Of a stretch of DNA of 64,000 nt, positions 35,708 through 43,319 are shown piece after piece (positions within the stretch are counted from its first letter, which is position 1; every line of letters begins with the position of its first letter). This stretch comes from Yinghuangia sp045039925 (GTDB taxonomy: Bacteria > Actinomycetota > Actinomycetes > Streptomycetales > Streptomycetaceae): contig CP108400.1 of NCBI GenBank assembly GCA_045039925.1, positions 7,874,001 to 7,938,000 on the forward strand, written 5' to 3'. The notes beneath the pieces were generated by a model that made no database searches, had not been told where the DNA came from, and was given only the letters and a program-made list of their open reading frames with translations. The position numbers and the translations under genes were made by a program.

Positions 35708-35893
35708 CCGGGGGCCGAGCGGTGGGCCAAGCTCTCGCGCCGGGGTCTGCGCTGGGCGCTGGAAGGGATCTGGTCCAGCACCTGACCGTCGCGAGCGTTG
35801 GGATCTCGATGCCATGGCCGAGGGATTTGAGGGCGAGAGCGGGCGTTGCTGTGCGTGCGATACCGGCTGGTGCAGCCCACTACTCTTGTCGGC

Positions 35894-37312
35894 ATGTCCA
35901 ACACAATCCGTGTCCGATTTGCTCCGTCCCCGACGGGGATGTTTCACGTAGGCGGAGCCCGTTCCGCGCTGTTCAACTGGGCTCTGGCCCGACAGCAGCG
36001 GGGCAGGTTCGTCCTGCGGATCGAGGACACGGACGCGGAGCGTAACCGCCCCGAATGGGTGGCGGGCATCATCAGCGCTCTGGCCGCGATCGGTATCAGC
36101 GACCAGGACCCGGCGTTTGAGGGCCCGTACTTCCAGTCGCACAACACGGAGGGCCAGCGCGAGGCCGCTCTGAAGCTGTACGCCGAGGGCAAGGCGTACT
36201 ACTGCGACTGCACCCGCGAGGAGCTGGTCCAGCGGACGGGCTCGCAGCACCTGGGGTACGACGGGTTCTGCCGCGATCGCGGGCTGGCGTACGCGGAGGG
36301 CCGGGCGCTGCGGTTCCGCACGCCGGACGAGGGCGTCACCGTCGTCGAGGACGTGGTGCGGGGGCGGACGGAGTTCCCGAACAGCGCCCTTGAGGACTTC
36401 GTCATCGCCCGGGGCGACGGCTCGCCGGTGTTCGTCCTGGCCAACGCGGCTGACGATGTCCGCGAGCGCATCACGCACGTGGTCCGTGGTGAGGAGCACC
36501 TGTCGAACACGCCGAAGCAGCAACTGCTGTGGGAGGCGTTCGGTGCGGCACCGCCGGTGTGGGCGCACCTGCCGGTGATCGTGAACGAGAAGCGGCAGAA
36601 GCTCTCCAAGCGCCGGGACAAGGTGGCGCTGGAGGACTACCTCGCGGAGGGCTACCTGCCCGATGCCATGGTCAACTACCTGATGCTTCTCGGTTGGGGC
36701 CCCGGCGACGACACCGAGATCCGCCCGTACGAGGAGCTGGAGGCGCTGTTCCGGCTCGAGGATGTCAACAAGGCGGCGGCGTTCTTCGATGTGAGGAAGC
36801 TGTCGGCGTTCAACGGCGAGTACATCCGCAAGCTGTCGGCAGTGGAGTTCGTCCAGGTGTGCCAGAGGTGGCTCCAGGCCCCGTACGCGCCGTGGGCTCC
36901 GGAGGCGTTCGACGAGGCGGTGTTCCGAACCGTCGCGCCGCTGGCCCAGCCGCGGATCACGGTGCTCAGCGAGATCACCAAGTACGTCGACTGGCTGTTC
37001 CTGGACGAGCCGCCGTACGACGAGGCGTCGTGGGCGAAGGCCATGAAGCCGGGCGCGGAAGCCATGCTCGCCTCGGCACGTGAGGGCTGGGCCAAGGCCG
37101 ACTGGACCGCGGACGTTCTCAAGGCCGGTCTGGAGGCCGCCGCGGCCGAGCATGGGCTCAAGCTCGGCAAGGCGCAGGCGCCCGTGCGGGTCGCGGTGAC
37201 CGGCCGCACGGTCGGCCTGCCGCTGTTCGAGTCCGTGGAGGTCCTGGGCCGGGAGCGGACGCTCGCCCGCCTGGACGCCGCCGCGGCGAGGCTTGCCGCG
37301 ACCGCTTCGTGA
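35894..37312 (+). CDS. gltX: Glutamate--tRNA ligase (additional copy)
   Basis: A 472-aa class I aminoacyl-tRNA synthetase that joins glutamate to tRNA-Glu using ATP. The HIGH-type motif is HVGG at residues 18-21 and the KMSKS-type loop is KLSKR at 236-240. LRIEDTDAER fits the glutamate pocket, and Cys104, Cys106 and Cys126 (YYCDCTREEL, GFCRDRG) fit the zinc site. Length is normal for bacterial GluRS, so it looks functional. I chose ATG 35894, where homology begins. It is not in a housekeeping setting: it follows an XRE-DUF397 set and is convergent with an operon that contains a glutamyl-tRNA-reductase-like gene. It may supply Glu-tRNA to that pathway, or be a resistant spare copy. Confidence 0.93.
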   Translation: MSNTIRVRFAPSPTGMFHVGGARSALFNWALARQQRGRFVLRIEDTDAERNRPEWVAGIISALAAIGISDQDPAFEGPYFQSHNTEGQREAALKLYAEGKAYYCDCTREELVQRTGSQHLGYDGFCRDRGLAYAEGRALRFRTPDEGVTVVEDVVRGRTEFPNSALEDFVIARGDGSPVFVLANAADDVRERITHVVRGEEHLSNTPKQQLLWEAFGAAPPVWAHLPVIVNEKRQKLSKRRDKVALEDYLAEGYLPDAMVNYLMLLGWGPGDDTEIRPYEELEALFRLEDVNKAAAFFDVRKLSAFNGEYIRKLSAVEFVQVCQRWLQAPYAPWAPEAFDEAVFRTVAPLAQPRITVLSEITKYVDWLFLDEPPYDEASWAKAMKPGAEAMLASAREGWAKADWTADVLKAGLEAAAAEHGLKLGKAQAPVRVAVTGRTVGLPLFESVEVLGRERTLARLDAAAARLAATAS

Positions 37313-37377
37313 GCTGAGCCGGTGGTGCGCCCGCCGTGCCTCGGCGGCAAGGGGTGTCCTTGTTTGCGAGGCCGGCG

Positions 37378-38481
37378 TCAGCGCAGGTCCACCAGGCGCT
37401 GGGCGGTGGCGGCGGGTTCGACCGGCATGGACCACAGGGGGCAGATCGGGACGGTCTTCTGGTCGCACTCGGTACTGATGAGGGTGCGCTGGAGATGGTC
37501 GTACGCAGCACAGCCGCCACCGCATACCCGGGCATGCGGGCAGGCGCGGCAGCCGGGGGCGGTCGTGCTTACCAGGGTGAGCTCGCTCATGCCCTTGTGG
37601 AGGCGGGGCACGATGCCGCCGTTCTTCCAGGTGCCGTAGTGCAAGTCGGTGTCGAAGAACGCCGAGCAGATATACACCCGGTTGTCCGGGAAGATCGCGA
37701 GGCGTTCGAGGTTGCGGGCGGTGCAGCCGCCGTAGCCCTGGGCGCTGATCTCGACGAGCTGGTCGGGGCTGGCGAAGGCCGGCGGGTAGAAGACGCGGAC
37801 GCGGCGATCGACGGCGTGGCGGCGGATGTCCTGGCACAGCTCCATCCACTGGGTCGGCGGGATCTGCAGGTGCGGCTTGTCCTTGCCGAGCCCGGTGGGA
37901 GTGAAGTAGTGGAAGGAGAGCATCTCCAGGCCGACCCGGTCTGCCAGGTCGATCGCGGCGAACACGTCCCTGCGGTTCTCGGTCGTGACCGTGAAGATCG
38001 CCCGGGTCTGGCGGCCGGCGGCCACAGCACGCTCGATGCTGCGCATCAGGGGTGCCCAGGTGTTCGGGCCGCGCATGTTCTCGTGGGTGGCCGGTTGGGC
38101 GCCGTCCAGGGAGAAGCTGAACGAGTCGAGGCGGTCGTTCAGGACGGGCCAGACTTTCGGCGGGATGAGGCCGTTGGAGGTGATGACAGTCTTGTAGCCC
38201 TGGGACACGCACACGTCCAGGATCGCGTCGAGCTCCGGGTGCGTCGTCGGTTCGCCGCCCAGCAAATAGACCTTGTACTGCCCGTAGAGGACTCGGAGGG
38301 CGGACAGGATCTCCTCGACCTTGCCGGGGCTCATGCGGATCTCGTTGTCGAGTCGCTCGCCCATGTAGCAGTGGGCGCAGCGCAGCGAGCACCGGTGGGT
38401 GATGTAGAGGAAGAGGAAGGGCTCCTTCGCGGCGGTGGCCGCGGCGGCGTGCAGGACGGCGTCGTGCAGGGTGTCGGTCAT
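37378..38481 (-). CDS. Radical SAM/SPASM enzyme 2
   Basis: A 367-aa radical S-adenosylmethionine enzyme. The 4Fe-4S motif CSLRCAHC places Cys31, Cys35 and Cys38; the SAM-binding GGEPTTHPE follows. The C-terminal SPASM region has CTARNLERLAIFPDNRVYIC, CRACPHARVCGGGCAAYDH and later Cys residues for auxiliary clusters. SPASM enzymes usually modify peptides, proteins or linked substrates through radical chemistry. ATG 38481 has GGAAGG 8 nt upstream. It is the last gene of the operon and a paralogue of the preceding gene, suggesting two sequential radical steps on one substrate. The substrate is unknown. Confidence 0.88.
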   Translation of the reverse strand: MTDTLHDAVLHAAAATAAKEPFLFLYITHRCSLRCAHCYMGERLDNEIRMSPGKVEEILSALRVLYGQYKVYLLGGEPTTHPELDAILDVCVSQGYKTVITSNGLIPPKVWPVLNDRLDSFSFSLDGAQPATHENMRGPNTWAPLMRSIERAVAAGRQTRAIFTVTTENRRDVFAAIDLADRVGLEMLSFHYFTPTGLGKDKPHLQIPPTQWMELCQDIRRHAVDRRVRVFYPPAFASPDQLVEISAQGYGGCTARNLERLAIFPDNRVYICSAFFDTDLHYGTWKNGGIVPRLHKGMSELTLVSTTAPGCRACPHARVCGGGCAAYDHLQRTLISTECDQKTVPICPLWSMPVEPAATAQRLVDLR

Positions 38482-38495
38482 CGCGGTGCCTTCCG

Positions 38496-39611
38496 CTAGC
38501 GCAGGGCGTGCAGGGAGTCGGCGGGGCGGGCGCCCCAGGCGGAGACGGTCCACAGGATGCACAGGGGTGTGATCCGCCGGTCGCAGGAGTAGAAGCCGTC
38601 CTTGCTGTACGCGGGCAGCTGGGAGTAGGCCGGGCAGCCACCGCCGCACGTGCCGGTGTTCGGGCAGCCGGTGCACACGGGGTCGGAGCTGAGGTACGCG
38701 TTCAGCTCGTTGTCCGGGGACGGGTTGAGGATCAGGCGGCCGTTCTCGAAGCGCGCGTAGTGCCGTTCGTCGTCCATGAAGACGGGACAGGCGTACACCG
38801 TGCCGTCGGGGTAGACATGCGGTCGGTCCAGGGTGCGGGCCGGGCAGCCGGGGTAGCCGCGGTCCGCCCAGTGCGCCTGCTCGTCGGCGGGGACGAAGGT
38901 GGGCGGGTAGTAGACGGCCAGGCGGGGCTCGGGCGGGTGGGCCTCGATGGCGGCGCAGAAGTCCATCCACTCGGTGGGGCTGAGCGGCTGGAGGAACCTG
39001 GCACCGTTCCCGGTCTTGCCGAGATTGTGAAAGCTCAGGGTGTGCGCCCCGCGGTCGGCGAGGAACGGGATGAGGTCGAGCGCGCCCGGGGCGTTGGTCT
39101 TGGAGACCGTGCACATCACGCGGACCTGGTAACCGCGGCGGTGCGCCTCCGCGATGCGGTCGGTCACCTGGTCGAAGTTGTGGGGGTTGCCGCGGATCTT
39201 GCGGTGGACGACCGGGTCGGCGGACTCCAGGGAGAAGTTGAACGAGCCGAGCATGTCCGGCCCGATTCGGTCGAAGACATGGTCGTCGAAGTCGCCGTTG
39301 CTGGAGATCGTCACGGTGTAGCCGCGGTCGCGGGCTTCGCGGACGATCTCGGGGAGCTGCGGGTGCAAGGTGGGCTCGCCGCCGAGCAGGTACAGCTTGT
39401 CGTGTCCGCCGGTGATCTTGAAGTAGTCCATGATCTCGACGGCCCGTTCGACGGTCATGGTGTTGGCTTCGTTGAGACGGGTGTTGCCGACGTAGCAGGT
39501 CTTGCAGCGCAGGCCGCAGGCTGTGGTCGGGTACAGGAAGACGAAGCGCTCGCGGGGCTGGGTGTAGATCGGCTTGCGCAGGAGCGGCATGCCGAGCTCG
39601 ACGGCGGTCAT
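38496..39611 (-). CDS. Radical SAM/SPASM enzyme 1
   Basis: A 371-aa radical SAM enzyme with Cys32, Cys36 and Cys39 in CGLRCKTCYVG, the SAM motif GGEPTLHPQ, and a Cys-rich SPASM tail (GCPARTLDRPHVYPDGTVYAC, split around CTGCPNTGTCGGGCPAYSQ, and a last CDRRITPLC). It matches its neighbour in length and motif order but differs widely in sequence, so the duplication is old. ATG 39611 overlaps the nucleotidyltransferase stop (ATGA) with GGAGGG just upstream. It probably acts on the same intermediate as enzyme 2. Confidence 0.88.
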   Translation of the reverse strand: MTAVELGMPLLRKPIYTQPRERFVFLYPTTACGLRCKTCYVGNTRLNEANTMTVERAVEIMDYFKITGGHDKLYLLGGEPTLHPQLPEIVREARDRGYTVTISSNGDFDDHVFDRIGPDMLGSFNFSLESADPVVHRKIRGNPHNFDQVTDRIAEAHRRGYQVRVMCTVSKTNAPGALDLIPFLADRGAHTLSFHNLGKTGNGARFLQPLSPTEWMDFCAAIEAHPPEPRLAVYYPPTFVPADEQAHWADRGYPGCPARTLDRPHVYPDGTVYACPVFMDDERHYARFENGRLILNPSPDNELNAYLSSDPVCTGCPNTGTCGGGCPAYSQLPAYSKDGFYSCDRRITPLCILWTVSAWGARPADSLHALR

Positions 39612-40384
39612 AGTCCCTCCGGGTGCGTGTGGGGGAAGGCGAGGCACTGGGCGGCGAACGCGGCCCGGGCCGGGCCTGCGGCGAACGGCAGCGGGCAGCA
39701 CCGAAGGCTGCCACCGGGTGTCGCGGTGACCGAGTGCGGTGGTAAGCGCCGGGCTCGCTCCTGGAGCGTGCTTCCGAACCAGCGGTCGAGGCCGATGCCG
39801 ACGGGGGTGTCAGTCCAGTCCTGACCTGCCTCCCGGCCACCCCACAGGCCGATGAGTCGGGACTGCTCGCTCTCCGTGGGCAGCGCGAGGCGATTCTTGT
39901 ACTCCTGGACGCGGGGCATCGGCCAGTGGGTGAAGTAGGCGAGGGCCCGCTCTTCCAAGGCGGGGATCAGGTGTTGCGGGTCGTCGATGTAGATCTTCGG
40001 GTCGGCAAGGAACTTGAAGACGACGTCGCCCTTGCGGAAGACCGACAGCGGACAGTCCGCCTGGTAGCAGGCGGACCGCTGGAGAGCGGGGGCCGCCGCG
40101 AGTGCCTGCTCGGTGAAGACCAGCAGCGTGTCCAAGGTGACGACGTCGAAGATCTCGCCGCAATGGTCGAAGTGCAGCCCGGCATCGTGGTGCAGGGATC
40201 GCAGGTTTTCGGCGAAGGCTCGTTCGGCTACGTGGTCGCTGCGGTGGAGGAGGGCGAAGACGTCGATGTCGCTCGTGGCCTGGTGCGTGCCGCGGGCGTA
40301 GGAGCCGCCGACGAACGCGAAGGCGAGGTTCTCGGCGAAGTGGTCCGAGGCGAGGCGGACGGCCTGGGCGGCGGACATGGTCAT
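39608..40384 (-). CDS. Nucleotidyltransferase-fold protein
   Basis: A 258-aa protein with the minimal nucleotidyltransferase motif GGSYARGTHQATSDIDVF at residues 26-43; Asp39 and Asp41 would bind Mg2+. The rest is helical with aromatic-rich stretches and no known second domain. Enzymes of this fold transfer an NMP to small molecules or proteins. ATG 40384 overlaps the FAD-enzyme stop and its own stop overlaps radical SAM enzyme 1. In this operon it could activate or protect a pathway intermediate by nucleotidylation; the substrate is unknown. Confidence 0.78.
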   Translation of the reverse strand: MTMSAAQAVRLASDHFAENLAFAFVGGSYARGTHQATSDIDVFALLHRSDHVAERAFAENLRSLHHDAGLHFDHCGEIFDVVTLDTLLVFTEQALAAAPALQRSACYQADCPLSVFRKGDVVFKFLADPKIYIDDPQHLIPALEERALAYFTHWPMPRVQEYKNRLALPTESEQSRLIGLWGGREAGQDWTDTPVGIGLDRWFGSTLQERARRLPPHSVTATPGGSLRCCPLPFAAGPARAAFAAQCLAFPHTHPEGL

Positions 40385-41817
40385 GCCGTCCCACCGTTCA
40401 TGAGGGCGGGGGCGCGGGAGGCCAGGACGTGGTCCGCCGCCGCGAGGCCAGCGACCGCGGCTTGCAGGATGCCCTGGGCCAGACCGGTGCAGTCGCCAGC
40501 GGCGTACAGGCCAGGCAGGGAGGTCTCCATCCCCTCGGTCAGCGCGAGTTCGTCCCAGAGGTTCTCCAGTTCCAGGCCGATAACGGCGACCTGCCGGGCC
40601 TCGCGATCGGTGAGCGGTCGGCCGATGAAGGCACCGATCAACTCCTCGAAGACGGTGCACAGCGCCGCGTGCACGTCGGTGGGGAGGATGCCGGCCAGGT
40701 CCGCCACCTGGTAATCGCGCAGCGAGGGGGTGTGACCGGCACGCTGGGTGAACTCGGCCAGGTCGGCACAGGTGAGTTGTTGGTTCCGGAAGTCCGGGTA
40801 CCACTGGAGCACTGGCTTGCCGGGCCGGTCGGAACGTAGCGCCCTGTAGGGGGCGAGCAGGTGAGCGTCCACCCAGGAGGCGTCGCGCGCACGACCGGTC
40901 TTGTCGCGCAGCTGGGCCAGGAGGGCGAAGTTCCCGAGGTCTGAGGCTCCTGCTTCGGGGATGACGTGACCGTCCAGCAGGGTGTGGTCGCCATAGTCGG
41001 TGAACTTGATGCGCCCACCGCCGGGCCCAGCGCAGAAGCAGAAGGTCTTCACCTTGACGCCGTGGCGGACCAGCGTGGTCTTGAAGTCGTCGTGGATGGC
41101 GGCGCCGGCGGACAGCAGCGGCGCGGGCGCTTCGAACCGCACGCCGACGGACGGTGTGGGAGCGGTGAACTCGAGTCCGAGTGCACGGATCTGCTTTGCC
41201 CACCAGCGCTGTCCGCGGCGGCCGACCGCAGCCACGATGCGCCGCGCGTTGATGTGCTCGTCGCCATTGGAGGACTGGAGTCTGGCGGTGAACCCTCGGC
41301 GCTCGTGCAGCCAGAGGGAGAGCACCTCCGTGGCCATACACACTGTGACGCGGCTGCTCGTGGTGAGGCGCTCATACAGCTGCTCGATGACGCGGCGGAC
41401 CTGGTGGGACGTAAGGGAGGCGACGGGGTAGTCCTTCAGCTCGAAGGGCGTCGCTCCGGGCGAAGCACCGCGGAAGTCCGGGAGAGCGGACCCGCACAGG
41501 CGGTCGAGGGCTTCGTCGCTGAGCGCGTGAGCGCGCTCAGGTCCCAGAAGGTCGGCCAGGCGTCGGCCGCTGGGGAACTTGGAGAGCTTGACGCCATCTC
41601 CGTAATGGATGGAACCGCCAAACCCGGAGATCACGTTGCAGACGCCTCGGCAGCCGTGACAGGAGCGCTGGCGGTCAACGGGGCATATTCGGGCGGCGTG
41701 TTGGCGGCCTGCGTCGACCAGGACGACGTCGACGCCGTGCTGGGCCAGACGGTCCGCGGCCATCAGCCCGGCCGGGCCCGCGCCGATCACGAGGACGTCG
41801 ACGGTTCGGGATGTCAC
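40381..41817 (-). CDS. FAD-dependent oxidoreductase
   Basis: A 478-aa flavoprotein starting at GTG 41817 (overlap GTGA with the upstream stop). The N-terminal Rossmann motif is VLVIGAGPAGLMAADRL (Gly12, Gly14, Gly17) and a second FAD motif, GLYAAGDCTGLAQGI, lies near the C-terminus. Cys45, Cys53, Cys56 and Cys60 (ICPVDRQRSCHGCRGVC) followed by SGFGGSIHYGDGVKLSKF match the COG2509-type dehydrogenase group. It probably oxidises or reduces a pathway intermediate. Operon position ties it to the reductase-like and radical SAM genes. Confidence 0.85.
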   Translation of the reverse strand: MTSRTVDVLVIGAGPAGLMAADRLAQHGVDVVLVDAGRQHAARICPVDRQRSCHGCRGVCNVISGFGGSIHYGDGVKLSKFPSGRRLADLLGPERAHALSDEALDRLCGSALPDFRGASPGATPFELKDYPVASLTSHQVRRVIEQLYERLTTSSRVTVCMATEVLSLWLHERRGFTARLQSSNGDEHINARRIVAAVGRRGQRWWAKQIRALGLEFTAPTPSVGVRFEAPAPLLSAGAAIHDDFKTTLVRHGVKVKTFCFCAGPGGGRIKFTDYGDHTLLDGHVIPEAGASDLGNFALLAQLRDKTGRARDASWVDAHLLAPYRALRSDRPGKPVLQWYPDFRNQQLTCADLAEFTQRAGHTPSLRDYQVADLAGILPTDVHAALCTVFEELIGAFIGRPLTDREARQVAVIGLELENLWDELALTEGMETSLPGLYAAGDCTGLAQGILQAAVAGLAAADHVLASRAPALMNGGTA

Positions 41818-42800
41818 GCGGGCACCTCCGCGTTCTGTGCGATCCATTGCCGGGCGTGCGCCGCCCGTTCGGCCATGTCGCGGTTGGCCGCGGCCAATGT
41901 GCGCAGCACTTCGGGGTCGTACAGGTGGTGATAATGCTCGGGCCGCCGGTCGAGCGCCGGGGTGCTACAAAGGTCGACCACGCAGCCACAGAGCGGGGAT
42001 GTCACGGCATCGGCCACCCGGCTCTGGTAGTCCGGGTGCAGATTCGTCGTGGCGATGACGGTGTCGTACGGGCGGCCGTCCAGGGCTGCCGCCAGGCTCG
42101 GTGCGCGAACCACCGTGACATTGCCGAGCCCTTCCACCAGGCGTCGGAGTTTGCGCGGGCCCCGCGTCAGCATCACAACGCGCTCGTATCCGGCGGGCGG
42201 TGCGGCGGCGACCGCGCGGGCGAGCATGCCGCCGCCGATCACCAACAGCTGCCGCGTGCCTCCACGCGGCTTCAGCAAGAGTGTCGGCAGATCGCTGTAG
42301 TCCACTTCTGCGTGTAGATCGAACTGCTCGCGGGCCTGCTGTGCCAAGTGCAAGGCGTCCGTGGTCAGGTGGAACAGCGGATGACCAGACGACAGCCGTC
42401 CGGCCGCGTCCAACACCTGTCGGTGAATGAACCGTTCGCCGAGGACAAGAGAGCGGGTACCGGCGGCTATCTGCGTGAGCCGGACCAGGGCCAGTCGACG
42501 CCCCCACACAGTGGGGCGGTCATGCAGTGCCGGGAGCCGCGTGGCGGGGCCGCCGACCGTGTACCACTCAAGGCGTTGACAGGTGTGCAACAGCATGCCG
42601 TGCATGGACGGGCTGGGAGGACGGGCGCACAACGCCTGGTGTGCTTGGCCCAAGGCCGTAAGCGAGTGCGTGGTGTCGTCAGCGAAAGCGTGGGCGATGG
42701 GTGGCTTCACGTTCTCGCGCGCCGGGAGAAGCGGTCCCAGCCTTCGGGTCGATCGCGCCGGGTCGGGGACGTGCTCTGACGCATGCAGGGCGTGGGGCAT
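41814..42800 (-). CDS. Glutamyl-tRNA-reductase-like protein (HemA homologue, shortened)
   Basis: A 328-aa protein resembling HemA, which reduces glutamyl-tRNA with NADPH to glutamate-1-semialdehyde. The active-site motif is LHTCQRLEWY with Cys74 where HemA has SxCNRxE. AAGTRSLVLGERFIHRQVLDA matches the HemA helix with LVLGExQI, and LLVIGGGMLARAVAAAP is the NADPH Rossmann loop (residues 186-201). The usual C-terminal dimerisation domain of about 100 residues is missing: the protein stops after the linker helix. ATG 42800 has GGAGG 4 nt upstream. It is the first gene of the five-gene operon. With a gltX at the other end of the locus it suggests use of charged tRNA outside heme synthesis. Confidence 0.78.
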   Translation of the reverse strand: MPHALHASEHVPDPARSTRRLGPLLPARENVKPPIAHAFADDTTHSLTALGQAHQALCARPPSPSMHGMLLHTCQRLEWYTVGGPATRLPALHDRPTVWGRRLALVRLTQIAAGTRSLVLGERFIHRQVLDAAGRLSSGHPLFHLTTDALHLAQQAREQFDLHAEVDYSDLPTLLLKPRGGTRQLLVIGGGMLARAVAAAPPAGYERVVMLTRGPRKLRRLVEGLGNVTVVRAPSLAAALDGRPYDTVIATTNLHPDYQSRVADAVTSPLCGCVVDLCSTPALDRRPEHYHHLYDPEVLRTLAAANRDMAERAAHARQWIAQNAEVPA

Positions 42801-43319
42801 CAAACCTCCGTTCCCTGGGCCGCCTACAGTTGGAGCCGTCGGGCCGAGGGCGTGCCGCCCAAGGCGGGGCCCTGTCAGATGCGCCGAAGTCTCGGGCCCC
42901 AACTGCTGGAAGCCGCAGGTACGCACCCGCGGACAAACGGGTGCTCCAAAGATGTTTCGCGAACCGGCTACGCGGGGTGGCCGCGGTTGACCGGAAAATC
43001 ACCGCTTGCGGGACGGAGATCCCATGCCGCGATATCAGCTCCGCGTGGACGGAATGACTGGTGGCTGGTCCTCAGTCCCGGTGCTCGCGCCCCCCGCCTC
43101 CTCCAAGATGCGCTACTTGAAGTGGCGGAGGTGGAAAGACAGTTCCAGCGCACCGCGGCACACCATCGTCTGTAGCAACCGATCGTCGGCTCCTTCCGGT
43201 GGTTGGTCCCGCAAGCGTGGCCAGCTCGCTGGGTGTCTCACGAGCCTGCTGGCTGATCGTGTGATGGCCTAGCCCAACCACCTGCCGTGTTGCTGGCCAC
43301 CGGTCGAACTGGTGGACAT
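42801..43319. other. Divergent 519-bp intergenic region of the biosynthetic locus
   Basis: The gap between the HemA-like operon and the plus-strand 411-aa gene should carry promoters for both. I see no convincing -35/-10 pair. It includes one small plus-strand ORF (43024-43272) with a ribosome site, listed separately, and otherwise no supported feature. Confidence 0.4.
43024..43272 (+). CDS. Possible small protein or peptide
   Basis: An 82-aa ORF starting at ATG 43024 with GGAG 5 nt upstream. The sequence MPRYQLRVDGMTGGWSSVPV is followed by a basic, Ser/Trp-rich stretch with two Cys. Codon use is less GC-biased toward the end, so it may be spurious or decayed. It is noted because a locus with two SPASM enzymes could encode a short precursor peptide, and this is the best ribosome-site-supported candidate in the divergent gap. 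No leader-core pattern is recognised. Confidence 0.3.
   Translation: MPRYQLRVDGMTGGWSSVPVLAPPASSKMRYLKWRRWKDSSSAPRHTIVCSNRSSAPSGGWSRKRGQLAGCLTSLLADRVMA

Noticed and set aside
36000..38000. Minus-strand open frame running through gltX
   Set aside because: Mirror of high-GC codons of gltX; no start signal, and the motifs are all on the plus strand.
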